Part shown: piece after piece, positions 1 to 7,700 of the stretch | Numbering within the stretch: the stretch's first letter is position 1 | Layout of the letters: each line of letters starts with the position of its first letter | Assembly (NCBI GenBank): GCA_937928665.1 | Contig: CALFVM010000178.1 | Coordinates: 1-8,089, forward strand | Origin: an uncultured Candidatus Methylacidiphilales bacterium | Lineage (GTDB): Bacteria > Verrucomicrobiota > Verrucomicrobiia > Methylacidiphilales > CALFVM01 | Direction: 5' to 3' | Length of the DNA stretch: 8,089 bases | Translations under genes and position numbers: made by a program | The notes under the pieces: model-generated | What the model saw: the letters and a program-made list of their open reading frames with translations, nothing else | What the model was told of the DNA's origin: nothing | Databases searched by the model: none

Positions 1-867
1 ATCGAATACCACGTCAACAAATGCGACGTGGTCATCCCTCTGGTCGCCATCGCCACCCCAGCCATGTACGTCAAAGATCCCATCCGCGTCTTTGAACTCG
101 ACTTCGAAGCCAATGTCGAGGTCATCCGCAAGGTCGTTAAATGGAAGAAACGCCTCGTTTTCCCCTCCACCTCTGAAGTTTACGGGTTGGTCGATGACGA
201 TGCCTTCGACGAATACACCACCAACCTGGTCCTCGGCCCGATCCCTAAACAGCGCTGGATCTATTCCAACATCAAACAACTTCTCGACCGCCTCATCTGG
301 GCCTATGGCGATAAAGAAGGCCTCGACTTCACCCTCTTCCGCCCATTCAACTTTGTCGGCCCGAAGCTCGACGACATCAACGACCCCAAAGAAGGCTCCT
401 CACGCGTCGTCACCCAGTTCCTCCACAACATCATCAAAGGCAAACCCATCAAACTCGTCGATGGCGGCTCCCAGCGCCGCTGCTTCACCTTCATCGAAGA
501 CGGCGTCGAGTGCATCCTCCGGATCATTGAAAATCCTGACCGCGTCGCTTCCGGACGGATCTTTAACATCGGCAACCCCGCCATGAACTACTCGATTGCG
601 GAACTGGCTGACATCCTCATCCGCCTTGTCGGCACCTATCCCGGCTACGAGCAGATCGCCCGCAACGTCCGGATCGAAACCATCTCCAGCACCGACTACT
701 ACGGAGCCGCTTACCAGGACGTGATCTACCGAGTTCCCAAAATCAATGAAGCCCGCACCCGCCTGGGCTGGGAGCCTAAAACCGACCTGGAAACCATGCT
801 CCGTCTCACCCTCGACTACCATTTGGCCAACCGCGACTACGAACTCAACCGGATGCAAACGCCATGA
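1..867 (+). CDS. ArnA-type UDP-glucuronate decarboxylase (UDP-4-keto-pentose/UDP-xylose synthase family), 5'-truncated by window edge
   Basis: The frame is open from base 1, so the true start lies upstream; 288 residues are visible. By family, the enzyme uses NAD to oxidise C4 of UDP-glucuronate and decarboxylates it, giving UDP-4-keto-pentose and in some members UDP-xylose, in the cytoplasm. Visible residues (numbered from base 1): the PSTSEVYG motif at 55-62, matching the Ser-Glu pair of E. coli ArnA; the SDR pair Tyr88 and Lys92 in RWIYSNIKQ; the FRPFN motif at 113-117; and Arg160 in RRCF, matching the catalytic Arg of ArnA. The SYYGxxYQDV-like stretch near 233-241 and the LGWEPK end are also ArnA-like. 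Plant UDP-apiose/xylose synthase is a relative, but this protein has Ser where those have Cys in the STCEVYG motif. About 60-70 N-terminal residues (the NAD-binding glycine motif) are missing, and whether a formyltransferase domain precedes them cannot be seen. The ATGA stop/start overlap couples it to the next gene. Confidence 0.88.
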   Translation: MEYHVNKCDVVIPLVAIATPAMYVKDPIRVFELDFEANVEVIRKVVKWKKRLVFPSTSEVYGLVDDDAFDEYTTNLVLGPIPKQRWIYSNIKQLLDRLIWAYGDKEGLDFTLFRPFNFVGPKLDDINDPKEGSSRVVTQFLHNIIKGKPIKLVDGGSQRRCFTFIEDGVECILRIIENPDRVASGRIFNIGNPAMNYSIAELADILIRLVGTYPGYEQIARNVRIETISSTDYYGAAYQDVIYRVPKINEARTRLGWEPKTDLETMLRLTLDYHLANRDYELNRMQTP

Positions 868-1847
868 ACTCCCGGCCCTTCGGTAAGCACGACTTCTCCG
901 TCTCTGAAATCGGCTTCGGTGCCTGGGCCATCGGCGGCTCCTGGGGCCCACAGGACGACGGCGACAGCCTCGCCGCCCTCCACCGGGCCCTGGACCTCGG
1001 CTGCACCTTCATCGACACCGCCGCAGGCTACGGCAACGGCAAAAGTGAAGAACTCATCGGCCGCGTCCTGCGCGAGCGCGGCGACCTCTGGCCCAAAGTC
1101 ATGGTCGCCACCAAAACCCCTCCCACCTCCGGCCCCAGGCCTCCATCCCCCTACTGCCGGGCAGAAGAGCGCTATCCCGAAACCTACCTCCGCGATAACC
1201 TCCGCATCCGGGCCGAAAAACTCGGCGTCGACACCATCGACCTCCTCCAACTCCACACCTGGACCCGCGCATGGAACCGGAACCCCCTCCCCTTCAAAAT
1301 CCTGCGCCAACTCCAGGCCGAAGGCCTCATCCGCTTCATCGGCATCTCCACGCCTGAACACGATCAAAACGCCGTCATCGACCTCATCCGAGGTGGGTGG
1401 ATCGATGCCGTCCAGGTCATCTATAACATTTTTGAACAGGAACCTACCGCCGAACTCCTCGACACCGCTCGTGACCATGGCGTGGCCGTCATCGTTCGCG
1501 TCGCCTTTGACGAAGGCGTCCTCACCGGCAAGTTCACCAAAGACACCACCTTTCCCCCGGACGACTTCCGTTCCCGCTACTTCGCCGGAGACCGACTCAC
1601 CCGCGCCGTCGAGCGCGCCGAGCGCATCCGGCCCGACCTTGAAGGCTCCGGATACACCATGGCCCAGGCCGCCCTCAAATTCGTCCTCGCTCACCCCGCC
1701 GTCACCACCGTCATCCCTGGCATCCGCTCCATCGCCCAGGCCGAAGTCAACTGCGGCGTCAGCGACCTTCCCCCCATGTCCGAAGCCCTCCAGATCAAGC
1801 TCCGCGCCCACCTCTGGACGCGCGCCTTCTGGTATGGCGGCAAATAA
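864..1847 (+). CDS. Aldo/keto reductase, NAD(P)H-dependent oxidoreductase of unknown substrate
   Basis: A 327-residue TIM-barrel reductase of normal family length. The complete AKR catalytic tetrad is visible: Asp51 and Tyr56 in FIDTAAGYG, Lys84 in VATKT, and His131 in LLQLHTW. The GIS motif (160-162), the VIYNIFEQ strand (about 185-192) and the TVIPGIRS cofactor-binding segment in the last quarter fit the family. A proline-rich insertion at about 86-105 follows the catalytic Lys, as in an uncharacterised AKR subgroup often described only as 'aldo/keto reductase'. The start is chosen because ATG overlaps the upstream stop as ATGA, giving translational coupling, and because the protein begins directly with the usual 'G...VSEIGFGAW' strand. 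No signal peptide is present, so it is cytoplasmic. Its position behind an ArnA-type decarboxylase suggests that it reduces a keto-sugar or sugar-derived aldehyde in the same pathway; this is inference. The substrate cannot be read from the sequence. Confidence 0.9.
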   Translation: MNSRPFGKHDFSVSEIGFGAWAIGGSWGPQDDGDSLAALHRALDLGCTFIDTAAGYGNGKSEELIGRVLRERGDLWPKVMVATKTPPTSGPRPPSPYCRAEERYPETYLRDNLRIRAEKLGVDTIDLLQLHTWTRAWNRNPLPFKILRQLQAEGLIRFIGISTPEHDQNAVIDLIRGGWIDAVQVIYNIFEQEPTAELLDTARDHGVAVIVRVAFDEGVLTGKFTKDTTFPPDDFRSRYFAGDRLTRAVERAERIRPDLEGSGYTMAQAALKFVLAHPAVTTVIPGIRSIAQAEVNCGVSDLPPMSEALQIKLRAHLWTRAFWYGGK

Positions 1848-2241
1848 ACCCCGCGTCCTCCTCATCGGTGCCAGCCGCCACGGCCTTGCTACCTGGGCCT
1901 CCGAAATCCTCCCCGCCTGCGCTGTCCTCAATCCGTGGCGCGACGAATAGTTCCGCGCCGAGGGCGAAACCGGTTCCCTCCTCCTCGATCACCGCCAAAT
2001 CTTGCTCCTCCGCAGCACCGACCGTCAGCCCATCGACTATCCCCGCGAAGGCCCTGGTGACACCGCCTTTCTCTTCGATGCCTTCCTCGACTGGGTCGCC
2101 GGACGCCGGAACGACCACCCGACCTCGGTGGACGACAATCTCGACTGCATGGCTCTCCTGTTTACCGCCAATACCTCCGCCGACCGGGGCGAGGGTGTCG
2201 ATGCCCTCCACTTCCTTAACGAAGCCCAAGCGTCAACTTGA
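1834..2241 (+). pseudogene. Gfo/Idh/MocA-type oxidoreductase remnant, internally deleted and stop-interrupted
   Basis: An ATG inside the end of the reductase gene (14-base overlap, different frame) opens a 38-codon reading frame. It starts like a Rossmann nucleotide-binding domain (KPRVLLIGASRHG, a GxSxxG version of the GxGxxG loop) and ends at TAG (1948-1950). The same frame continues past the stop for 96 codons to TGA at 2241. That part resembles the C-terminal end of Gfo/Idh/MocA sugar oxidoreductases: an FRAEGETGSLLLD strand, then an FLFDAFLDWV helix, a 'PTS-DDNL' turn and a final ALLFTANTSA helix. Intact family members have roughly 330-380 residues; here about 200 central residues, including the substrate-binding site, are absent. 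The frame is the same on both sides, which suggests an in-frame internal deletion plus a nonsense change (TAG where a Trp codon would fit in 'NPWRDE-W-FRAEG'). The overlap shows that it was once the third gene of the operon. The family assignment rests on motif pattern only. Confidence 0.68.
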
Positions 2242-2262
2242 GCCTGCCGCCTCCCCTCCCCT

Positions 2263-3516
2263 TCAGTGCCAGAGCCGGAACAAGGCCACGTCATCGTCAA
2301 AGTCACCCCCCACCCGCTCACGACGAAGTGCCTCAACGATCCCACCCACCTCCGGCCCCGCTTCCTGGACGCATCTCTTGAAACGATCAAACGTAAACCA
2401 CTCGCCATCGGTCCTTCTGAACTCATACGCCCCATCGCTGTACAGAAGCAGATCCGATCCAACAGGGAACGGAACGGTCCCTTCCGCATACTCCCCCGAA
2501 GGCAGCCATCCTATCGGCATCGCACGGGTGGCCAATTCCTCCATCTCCTCTCCGTCCGCCCTCCGCAATAAAGCCGGTGGATGCCCCGCACTCGCATAAC
2601 AAAGCTGACCGGCCGCCAAGTCGATGACCCCATACCAAATCGTAAAGTATTTCGAGTCATGCGCCTCCATCGGAAAACCCGTGTTCAGCCTCGCCAACGC
2701 CCCAGACGGGCTGGCAAATGGGAACCGATCCAGCGGTGCCACCCGGAGGATGTTCAACGCCGAAATCGACAGCAGCGCCGCGCTCACCCCGTGCCCGCAA
2801 ACATCGAGCACAAATACCGCCACCCGATCCGCGTCCATCCAGCGCATGCCAAACGCATCCCCACCCAGGTGCGCCGAGGGCCGGTAATACCAATCCGCCC
2901 GTAAAGGCCCATCAGCTACCTTTCCCGGCAACAACCCCTCCACATACCGCACCGCCTGATCCAGCTCCTCACGGAGCCGCTGCTCGCTTTCCACTAGCTT
3001 CGTCTGGGTTTCCAACAGCCGACTTTGCAGCTCAATCAACGACATTAAACTCAGCTCACGCTCCACCATCGCGGCCAGACGCCGCAACAGCACACGCTCC
3101 TTCTCTGGAAACCTCCGTGGTTGGCACGCCATCAGGCACAACGTGCCCACCTTCTCTCCCCCTGGTGCCCGCACCGGATGCCCCGCATAAAACCGGATCT
3201 GGTTCGGCCCCGTCACCATCGGGTTTTTCGCAAAGCGGGAATCCTCCCAGGCGTCTTCCACCACCAGCGTGTCATCCTGCTGGATTGTATAGTGGCAGAA
3301 CGCTATCTCCCGGCTCGTGCTGCACTCGCTCAACCCAATCCGCGATTTGAACCACTGCTCCTCTTCATCCACCATCGCGATATAGGCAATCGGCACCGAA
3401 AACAATTCCGCCGCCAACCTCGTGATCGCATCAAACCGCTCCTCCGGCCCCTTCTCCCGCAGATTTAACGACCGGAGCGCGGCTAACCGCCCCGCTTCAT
3501 CAACACTTAACGGCAT
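2263..3516 (-). CDS. GAF domain plus SpoIIE/PP2C serine phosphatase (RsbU-like response regulator output)
   Basis: A 417-residue protein from ATG at 3516. Residues about 27-155 form a GAF sensor domain (VPIAYIAMVDEEEQWFKS, FCHYTI, RFYAGHPV, GTLCLM). A charged coiled-coil linker at about 160-185 follows, and a PPM/SpoIIE phosphatase domain runs from about 195 to the end. The metal-binding acidic residues are present: Asp220 in GGDAFG, Asp238 in LDVCGHG, Asp361 in LLYSDGAYEF and the DDD at 407-409; SAGHPPALL is also typical. Family members dephosphorylate phospho-Ser/Thr of STAS-type anti-sigma-factor antagonists in partner-switching pathways; the GAF domain would sense a small ligand or redox signal. 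No STAS, anti-sigma or kinase gene adjoins it, so it is an orphan here. A GTG at 3525 would add three residues, but it starts within the GGAGGG Shine-Dalgarno that is well placed for 3516, so 3516 is preferred. It converges on the pseudogene with 21 bases between. No membrane segments are present. Confidence 0.9.
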   Translation of the reverse strand: MPLSVDEAGRLAALRSLNLREKGPEERFDAITRLAAELFSVPIAYIAMVDEEEQWFKSRIGLSECSTSREIAFCHYTIQQDDTLVVEDAWEDSRFAKNPMVTGPNQIRFYAGHPVRAPGGEKVGTLCLMACQPRRFPEKERVLLRRLAAMVERELSLMSLIELQSRLLETQTKLVESEQRLREELDQAVRYVEGLLPGKVADGPLRADWYYRPSAHLGGDAFGMRWMDADRVAVFVLDVCGHGVSAALLSISALNILRVAPLDRFPFASPSGALARLNTGFPMEAHDSKYFTIWYGVIDLAAGQLCYASAGHPPALLRRADGEEMEELATRAMPIGWLPSGEYAEGTVPFPVGSDLLLYSDGAYEFRRTDGEWFTFDRFKRCVQEAGPEVGGIVEALRRERVGGDFDDDVALFRLWH

Positions 3517-3629
3517 CACCTTCACCCTCCACGACTAGCGCGACCCTGCAGGAGAGCAAGGGACACCACCCCCCCCGCTTCTTCGGCTCGCTTCTTGCTT
3601 CCCTTCCCCAGGAATTCTTTACTTCTCCC
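3517..3629. promoter_or_regulatory. Divergent intergenic region between the phosphatase and preA-like genes
   Basis: The 113 bases between two divergently transcribed start codons must hold both leaders and probably both promoters. I see no confident sigma70 -35/-10 pair on either strand. Visible features are the minus-strand Shine-Dalgarno, an eight-C run at 3569-3576, and a direct repeat GCTTCTT at 3577-3583 and 3590-3596 (13 bases apart). On the plus strand AGGA at 3610-3613 is too far from ATG 3630 to be a good ribosome site, so the preA-like gene seems to start without a recognisable Shine-Dalgarno. Confidence 0.35.
3525..3530 (-). promoter_or_regulatory. Ribosome binding site deciding the start of the GAF-phosphatase gene
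   Basis: On the minus strand GGAGGG lies 8 bases before ATG 3516. It overlaps the alternative GTG start at 3525 by one base, so it can serve only the ATG. It is the clearest Shine-Dalgarno in the window. Confidence 0.7.
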
Positions 3630-4751
3630 ATGGCTACCCTTACCACCCACGTTGATGGATTGACGCTGCCCAACCCCTTTGTCATCGCTTCAGGGCCGCC
3701 CGGCACCAATCTCAACGTCATCCGACGCGCCTTTGATGAAGGCTGGGGTGCCGTCATTGCCAAGACCGTTAGCCTCGACGCCTCCAAAGTCATCAATGTT
3801 ACCCCCCGTTACGGCAAACTCATGGCCAACGATGGCAAGGAAGTCATCGGCTGGGAAAACATCGAACTCATCAGCGACCGGCCCTTTCCTATCTGGTTGG
3901 ACGAGTTCAAAAAATGCAAGGATTCCCACCCCGACAGCGTTCTCATCGCCTCCATCATGGAAGAATATTCCAGGGACGCCTGGACCGAAATCGTCGAACG
4001 ATGCCAGGACGCCGGCGTTGATGGCTTTGAACTGAACTTCTCCTGCCCGCACGGTTTGCCGGAGCGCAAAATGGGTGCCGCTATGGGCCAGGATCCTGAC
4101 ATTCTCGGCGAGGTCTGCTCCTGGGTCATGGCCGCCGCTAAAAAACCTGTCTGGGCCAAGATGACACCCAATATCACCCACATCGAAGATCCTGCCCGTC
4201 GCGCCCTCGCCGCCGGCTGCCACGGCGTCAGTGCCATCAACACCATCCGCAGCGTCATCGGCGTCAATCTCGATACCCTCCGCCCGGAGCCCACCGTCGA
4301 AGGCTACACCACCCCTGGCGGCTACTCCTCCAAAGCCGTCCGCCCCATCGCCCTCCGCATGTGCATGGAACTGGCCACCCTTATCCGTCACGAGTTCCCC
4401 GGCCGCAGCCTTTCCGGCATGGGCGGCATTGAAACCGGCGACGACGCCGCCCAATTCATCCTCCTCGGTTCTGACACCGTCCAAGTTTGCACCGGCGTGA
4501 TGAAGTTCGGCTACGGCATGGTCAAACCTCTATCCGAAGGCCTCCTCGCCTTCATGGAAAAACACCAGTTCCACTCACCCGCCGACTTCAAAGGCAAGAG
4601 CCTCGACTTCTTCACCTCTCACGCCGAACTCGTCCGCCTGCAACAGGCCCGCAAAGCCGCCCGCGCTGCCGAAGCCGCCAAAGTGGTCCAGGCCGACGGA
4701 GAATGGTCCGGCGACGATTTTGTCAAACAATCCCAGGCCCTCGCCCGCTGA
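3630..4751 (+). CDS. preA: PreA-like dihydropyrimidine dehydrogenase subunit / class 1 DHOD-family flavoenzyme lacking the Fe-S domain
   Basis: A 373-residue FMN-binding TIM barrel. It follows E. coli PreA and the pyrimidine-reducing domain of mammalian DPD closely: NPFVIASGPPG (15-25), GWGAVIAKT (38-46, FMN-contacting Lys45), VLIASIM (104-110), NFSCPHGLPERKMG (136-149, active-site Cys139), AKMTPN (176-181), AINTIRS (202-208), GGYSSKAVRPIALR (230-243), GMGGIETGDDA (263-273) and VQVCTGV (284-290), the last two forming the FMN-phosphate site. The family reduces uracil/thymine or related rings; PreA normally pairs with the flavoprotein PreT. E. coli PreA (about 411 residues) ends in a two-cluster ferredoxin domain. 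Here the barrel is followed only by an alanine-rich helix (about 339-352) and a short polar tail with no cysteines. PreT is not in the window. The start matches the family N-terminus. Exact substrate and electron donor are therefore uncertain; the fold and family are secure. Confidence 0.87.
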   Translation: MATLTTHVDGLTLPNPFVIASGPPGTNLNVIRRAFDEGWGAVIAKTVSLDASKVINVTPRYGKLMANDGKEVIGWENIELISDRPFPIWLDEFKKCKDSHPDSVLIASIMEEYSRDAWTEIVERCQDAGVDGFELNFSCPHGLPERKMGAAMGQDPDILGEVCSWVMAAAKKPVWAKMTPNITHIEDPARRALAAGCHGVSAINTIRSVIGVNLDTLRPEPTVEGYTTPGGYSSKAVRPIALRMCMELATLIRHEFPGRSLSGMGGIETGDDAAQFILLGSDTVQVCTGVMKFGYGMVKPLSEGLLAFMEKHQFHSPADFKGKSLDFFTSHAELVRLQQARKAARAAEAAKVVQADGEWSGDDFVKQSQALAR

Positions 4752-4789
4752 GATCCCTCATACGCAGCTCACTCCACCTCCACGCTTCT

Positions 4790-7700
4790 CTAGAGCGCAG
4801 CCGCGTCAGGCCCTAAAAGCTGAACCCGAAAAGCCAACCGGTGTGTTCCCGCCGCAATCCGGTGTTTCGGGTCCGTATCCGGACCACAGCTCGCCGTCCC
4901 CAGGCCACGCTGCGCCAGATCCACGTGCAGATAGGTTTCCCCCGCCGCCTTTAAATCCGTCGGGTGCGTCGCCCGGAACAAATCCAGCGGGGTGAAATGC
5001 GAGGCTGAGGCATCAAACCGCTGCCCCCGCGCCAGACAGACAAACCGGTGATTGTCCTCATCCCCCAAAGCGATCCAGCGCACCCCGTGCTTGTTCCCAT
5101 GCTCCTGGGGCACGGGATACGGCACATATTGCTCCGTCACGGAACTGTGATACCGGCCCACCGGTGCCGCACACCGGTCCCGGTAGGTCTCCTGCGGCCC
5201 CGGACCAAACCAGGCCAGCTTTTCAAAACCCGCCGGCAACGTCCACAGCAGACCCAGGCGCGGCAGGTCGGCCAGTGCCCGGTCCACCTTCGCCTCCACA
5301 TCCACGTCAATCGCCCCCTCCGGATGGAACAGATAATTCACCTTCGCCACCACCTGCCCCCCCTCACACCGTGCGGTCTGCCGGGTCGCCACCAGCCAAC
5401 CGCCGTCCCGCGTCGGCCCGTTCTTAAGCAACGCGCACTCCACCACCGCCTCGTGCAGCCCCAACTTCAGCCAGCGACCCAGTGCCTTCTGCTGCTCACC
5501 TTCTCCCGCCACCCCCCTGGCCCAGGCTATCTTCAAACCGTCGTTGTCCGTCGGCCCGCGGAAAACGGAAAGCACCGGACCGGCAACCAGAAACGGACGC
5601 CCCCCCAGCGTCAGCTCCGCAAACTGCGCCTGTCTGGCATCAAACCGTGCCCGGACCGGACCGGCCACCACCCGCAACCCGGCGTCATCCGCCTCGCAGG
5701 CAACCGGCGGATGAATCGCATCCGGGAACCGCCGGACAGACCCGGACGTTCTCGCAAAAGCCGTCCGCGGCAGCGCAATCTGATCCCAAGCCACCTCATG
5801 GCCGGCCTCGCACCATGGGGTCGCCCTGTCCGCGTAAAAACGGAAGGTCACATGAGCCTCCTGCCCCGGTGCCAACGGCGGCAGCTCCACCGGCAACCGC
5901 ACCCGGTCAGACCGGCGGGCCGCTGTCTTCAAGGACGGGAGCGTTCCGCCCGAAACCTCCACCCCGTCGATCATCAACTCCCACGTCCCGCGCAACCAGG
6001 CCAGCGTCGTGAACCACTGGCGGTTGGTCACCGTGAAAGTCATCTTCTTCGGACTCCTCACCGCCACCTTTACCGGCTGGGCCAAATGTTTGAACTCGAA
6101 AAGTGCAGGACGCACCTGCCGGTCCGGATCCACCAGCCCATCACACACAAAGTTCAAATCGTTCGGCTCATCTCCAAAATCCCCCCCAAACGCAAAATAC
6201 GAACGCCCGTCCTCCGTCCACTTCCGCAGACCGTGATCCACCCACTCCCAAATGAATCCACCTTGCAATCCGGGATACCGATCGAACGCGTCAAAATAAT
6301 CGGCCAATCCTCCGTTGCTGTTTCCCATCGCATGCGAAAACTCACACATGATCAACGGTCGCCGACGGTCCCGACTCTTCTTGTCCGTGGCCCACCGCAC
6401 AATCGCCTCCAACGGCGGATACATCGGACAAACGAAATCCGTTGCCGCCATCCCACCCTCCCAACCACGGCACAACGCCCCCTCGTAGTGCAACGGCCGC
6501 GATGGATCCCTCGACCGAATGTAACCCGCCAGCCCATCATGATTCGGCCCATAACCTGATTCATTCCCCAGCGACCACGCATAAATGCACGGGTGATTCT
6601 TGTCCCGCTCCACCATCCGCAACCCCCGCTCCAAAAACGCCGACGCATAACGCGCGTCCCGGCAGATGTCATGATAGAAGGCGTGCGACTCAATATTCGC
6701 CTCTGACACCACCAACAACCCCAACTCATCGCACAAATCCAACCAGCGCGGATCATTCGGATAATGCGAGGTCCGCACCGCGTTGATGTTGTGCTGCTTC
6801 ATCAACAACGCGTCCCGCCGCATCAACTCCACCGGAACCGCCTTCGCCCGGTCCGGGCAGTGATCGTGCCGGTTCACCCCGCAAATCCGCACCGGTTGCC
6901 CATTGATCAATAGTTGCCGGTCCCGCACCTCAATGTCCCGGAACCCCACCCGGCAGGACGTCGCTTCCACCGTTTCCCCCGTGGGCGATTCCAACACCAC
7001 CACCAATCGGTAGAGTGCCGGGTTCTCCGGACTCCATAACCGCGGCCGGGCCACCTTCACCTTCAGCCGGGCCATCCCCCGTCCATCCCGGCCCGGCTGG
7101 AAATCAATCGATTCCATCCGGTGCCGACCGCTCGCTCCCGCCACCGGCTTGCCATCCTCCCCCCATAATTCAACCGCTACCGCCCAACCCGGCTCCGGCA
7201 CCGTCCCAAACCCCAGCTCCACCTCCACTTCCAACCTCCCCCGCTGCCGCCCGGCGTCGAGCACCGGCCGGGCAAAGACATCTGCCAGATACACCCGGTC
7301 CGTCGTCACCAAAAAACATTCCCGATGAATGCCCCCCAGCCACCACTGATCCTGATCCTCCACAAACGACGCATCCGACCACTGCACCACCGCCGCCGCC
7401 AACACATTCTCCTCCCCCGCCCGGAGAAACGGCGTCACATCAAACTCCGCTGGCAACCGGCTGTCCTTGCTCAACCCCACAAAGCTCCCGTTCACCCACA
7501 CATACAACACACTCTCCGCTCCCCCCACATGCAGCACCACCCGCCTTCCCGCCCACCCTTCCGGCAACCGAAACCGCCGTCGGTACATCCCCGTCGGATT
7601 CTCCTCCGGCACCTGCGGCGGCTCATGCGGAAACGGCATTTGCACATTCGTGTAATGCGGACGCCCATACCCGTGCTGCGTCCAATTCGACGGCACCGGT

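Noticed and set aside
837..1931. A 364-codon minus-strand frame opposite the aldo/keto reductase
   Set aside because: Codon-aligned antisense of a gene with a full catalytic tetrad; the translation is Gly/Asp/Glu/Val-rich and matches no family I know.
919..1950. Long plus-strand frame running through the reductase into the Gfo/Idh/MocA fragment
   Set aside because: The part before 1834 is a Pro/Ser/Ala-rich shifted-frame shadow of the reductase. Only the portion from ATG 1834 looks like protein, and it is listed as the pseudogene.
1948..1950. TAG in the oxidoreductase remnant as a recoded (read-through) codon
   Set aside because: Even with read-through the product would be about 135 residues and lack the entire central domain, so decay is the simpler explanation.
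3569..3600. C8 run and GCTTCTT direct repeat as an operator or CRISPR-like repeat
   Set aside because: Only two 7-base copies and a homopolymer; too short and without symmetry to support a binding site or array.
3690..4484. A 264-codon minus-strand frame opposite the preA-like gene
   Set aside because: Shadow of a well-conserved flavoenzyme; Gly/Ala/Asp-rich with no recognisable motif.
4749..4760. TGAG-ATCC-CTCA hairpin after the preA-like stop as a terminator
   Set aside because: The stem is only four base pairs and no T-tract follows.
5048..6559. A 503-codon open frame on the plus strand opposite lacZ
   Set aside because: Its codons line up exactly with lacZ codons on the other strand, so its stops would require TTA, CTA or TCA in lacZ, which are rare in this GC-rich gene. 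The product is a low-complexity mix rich in Arg, Pro, His and Gln with no domain pattern.
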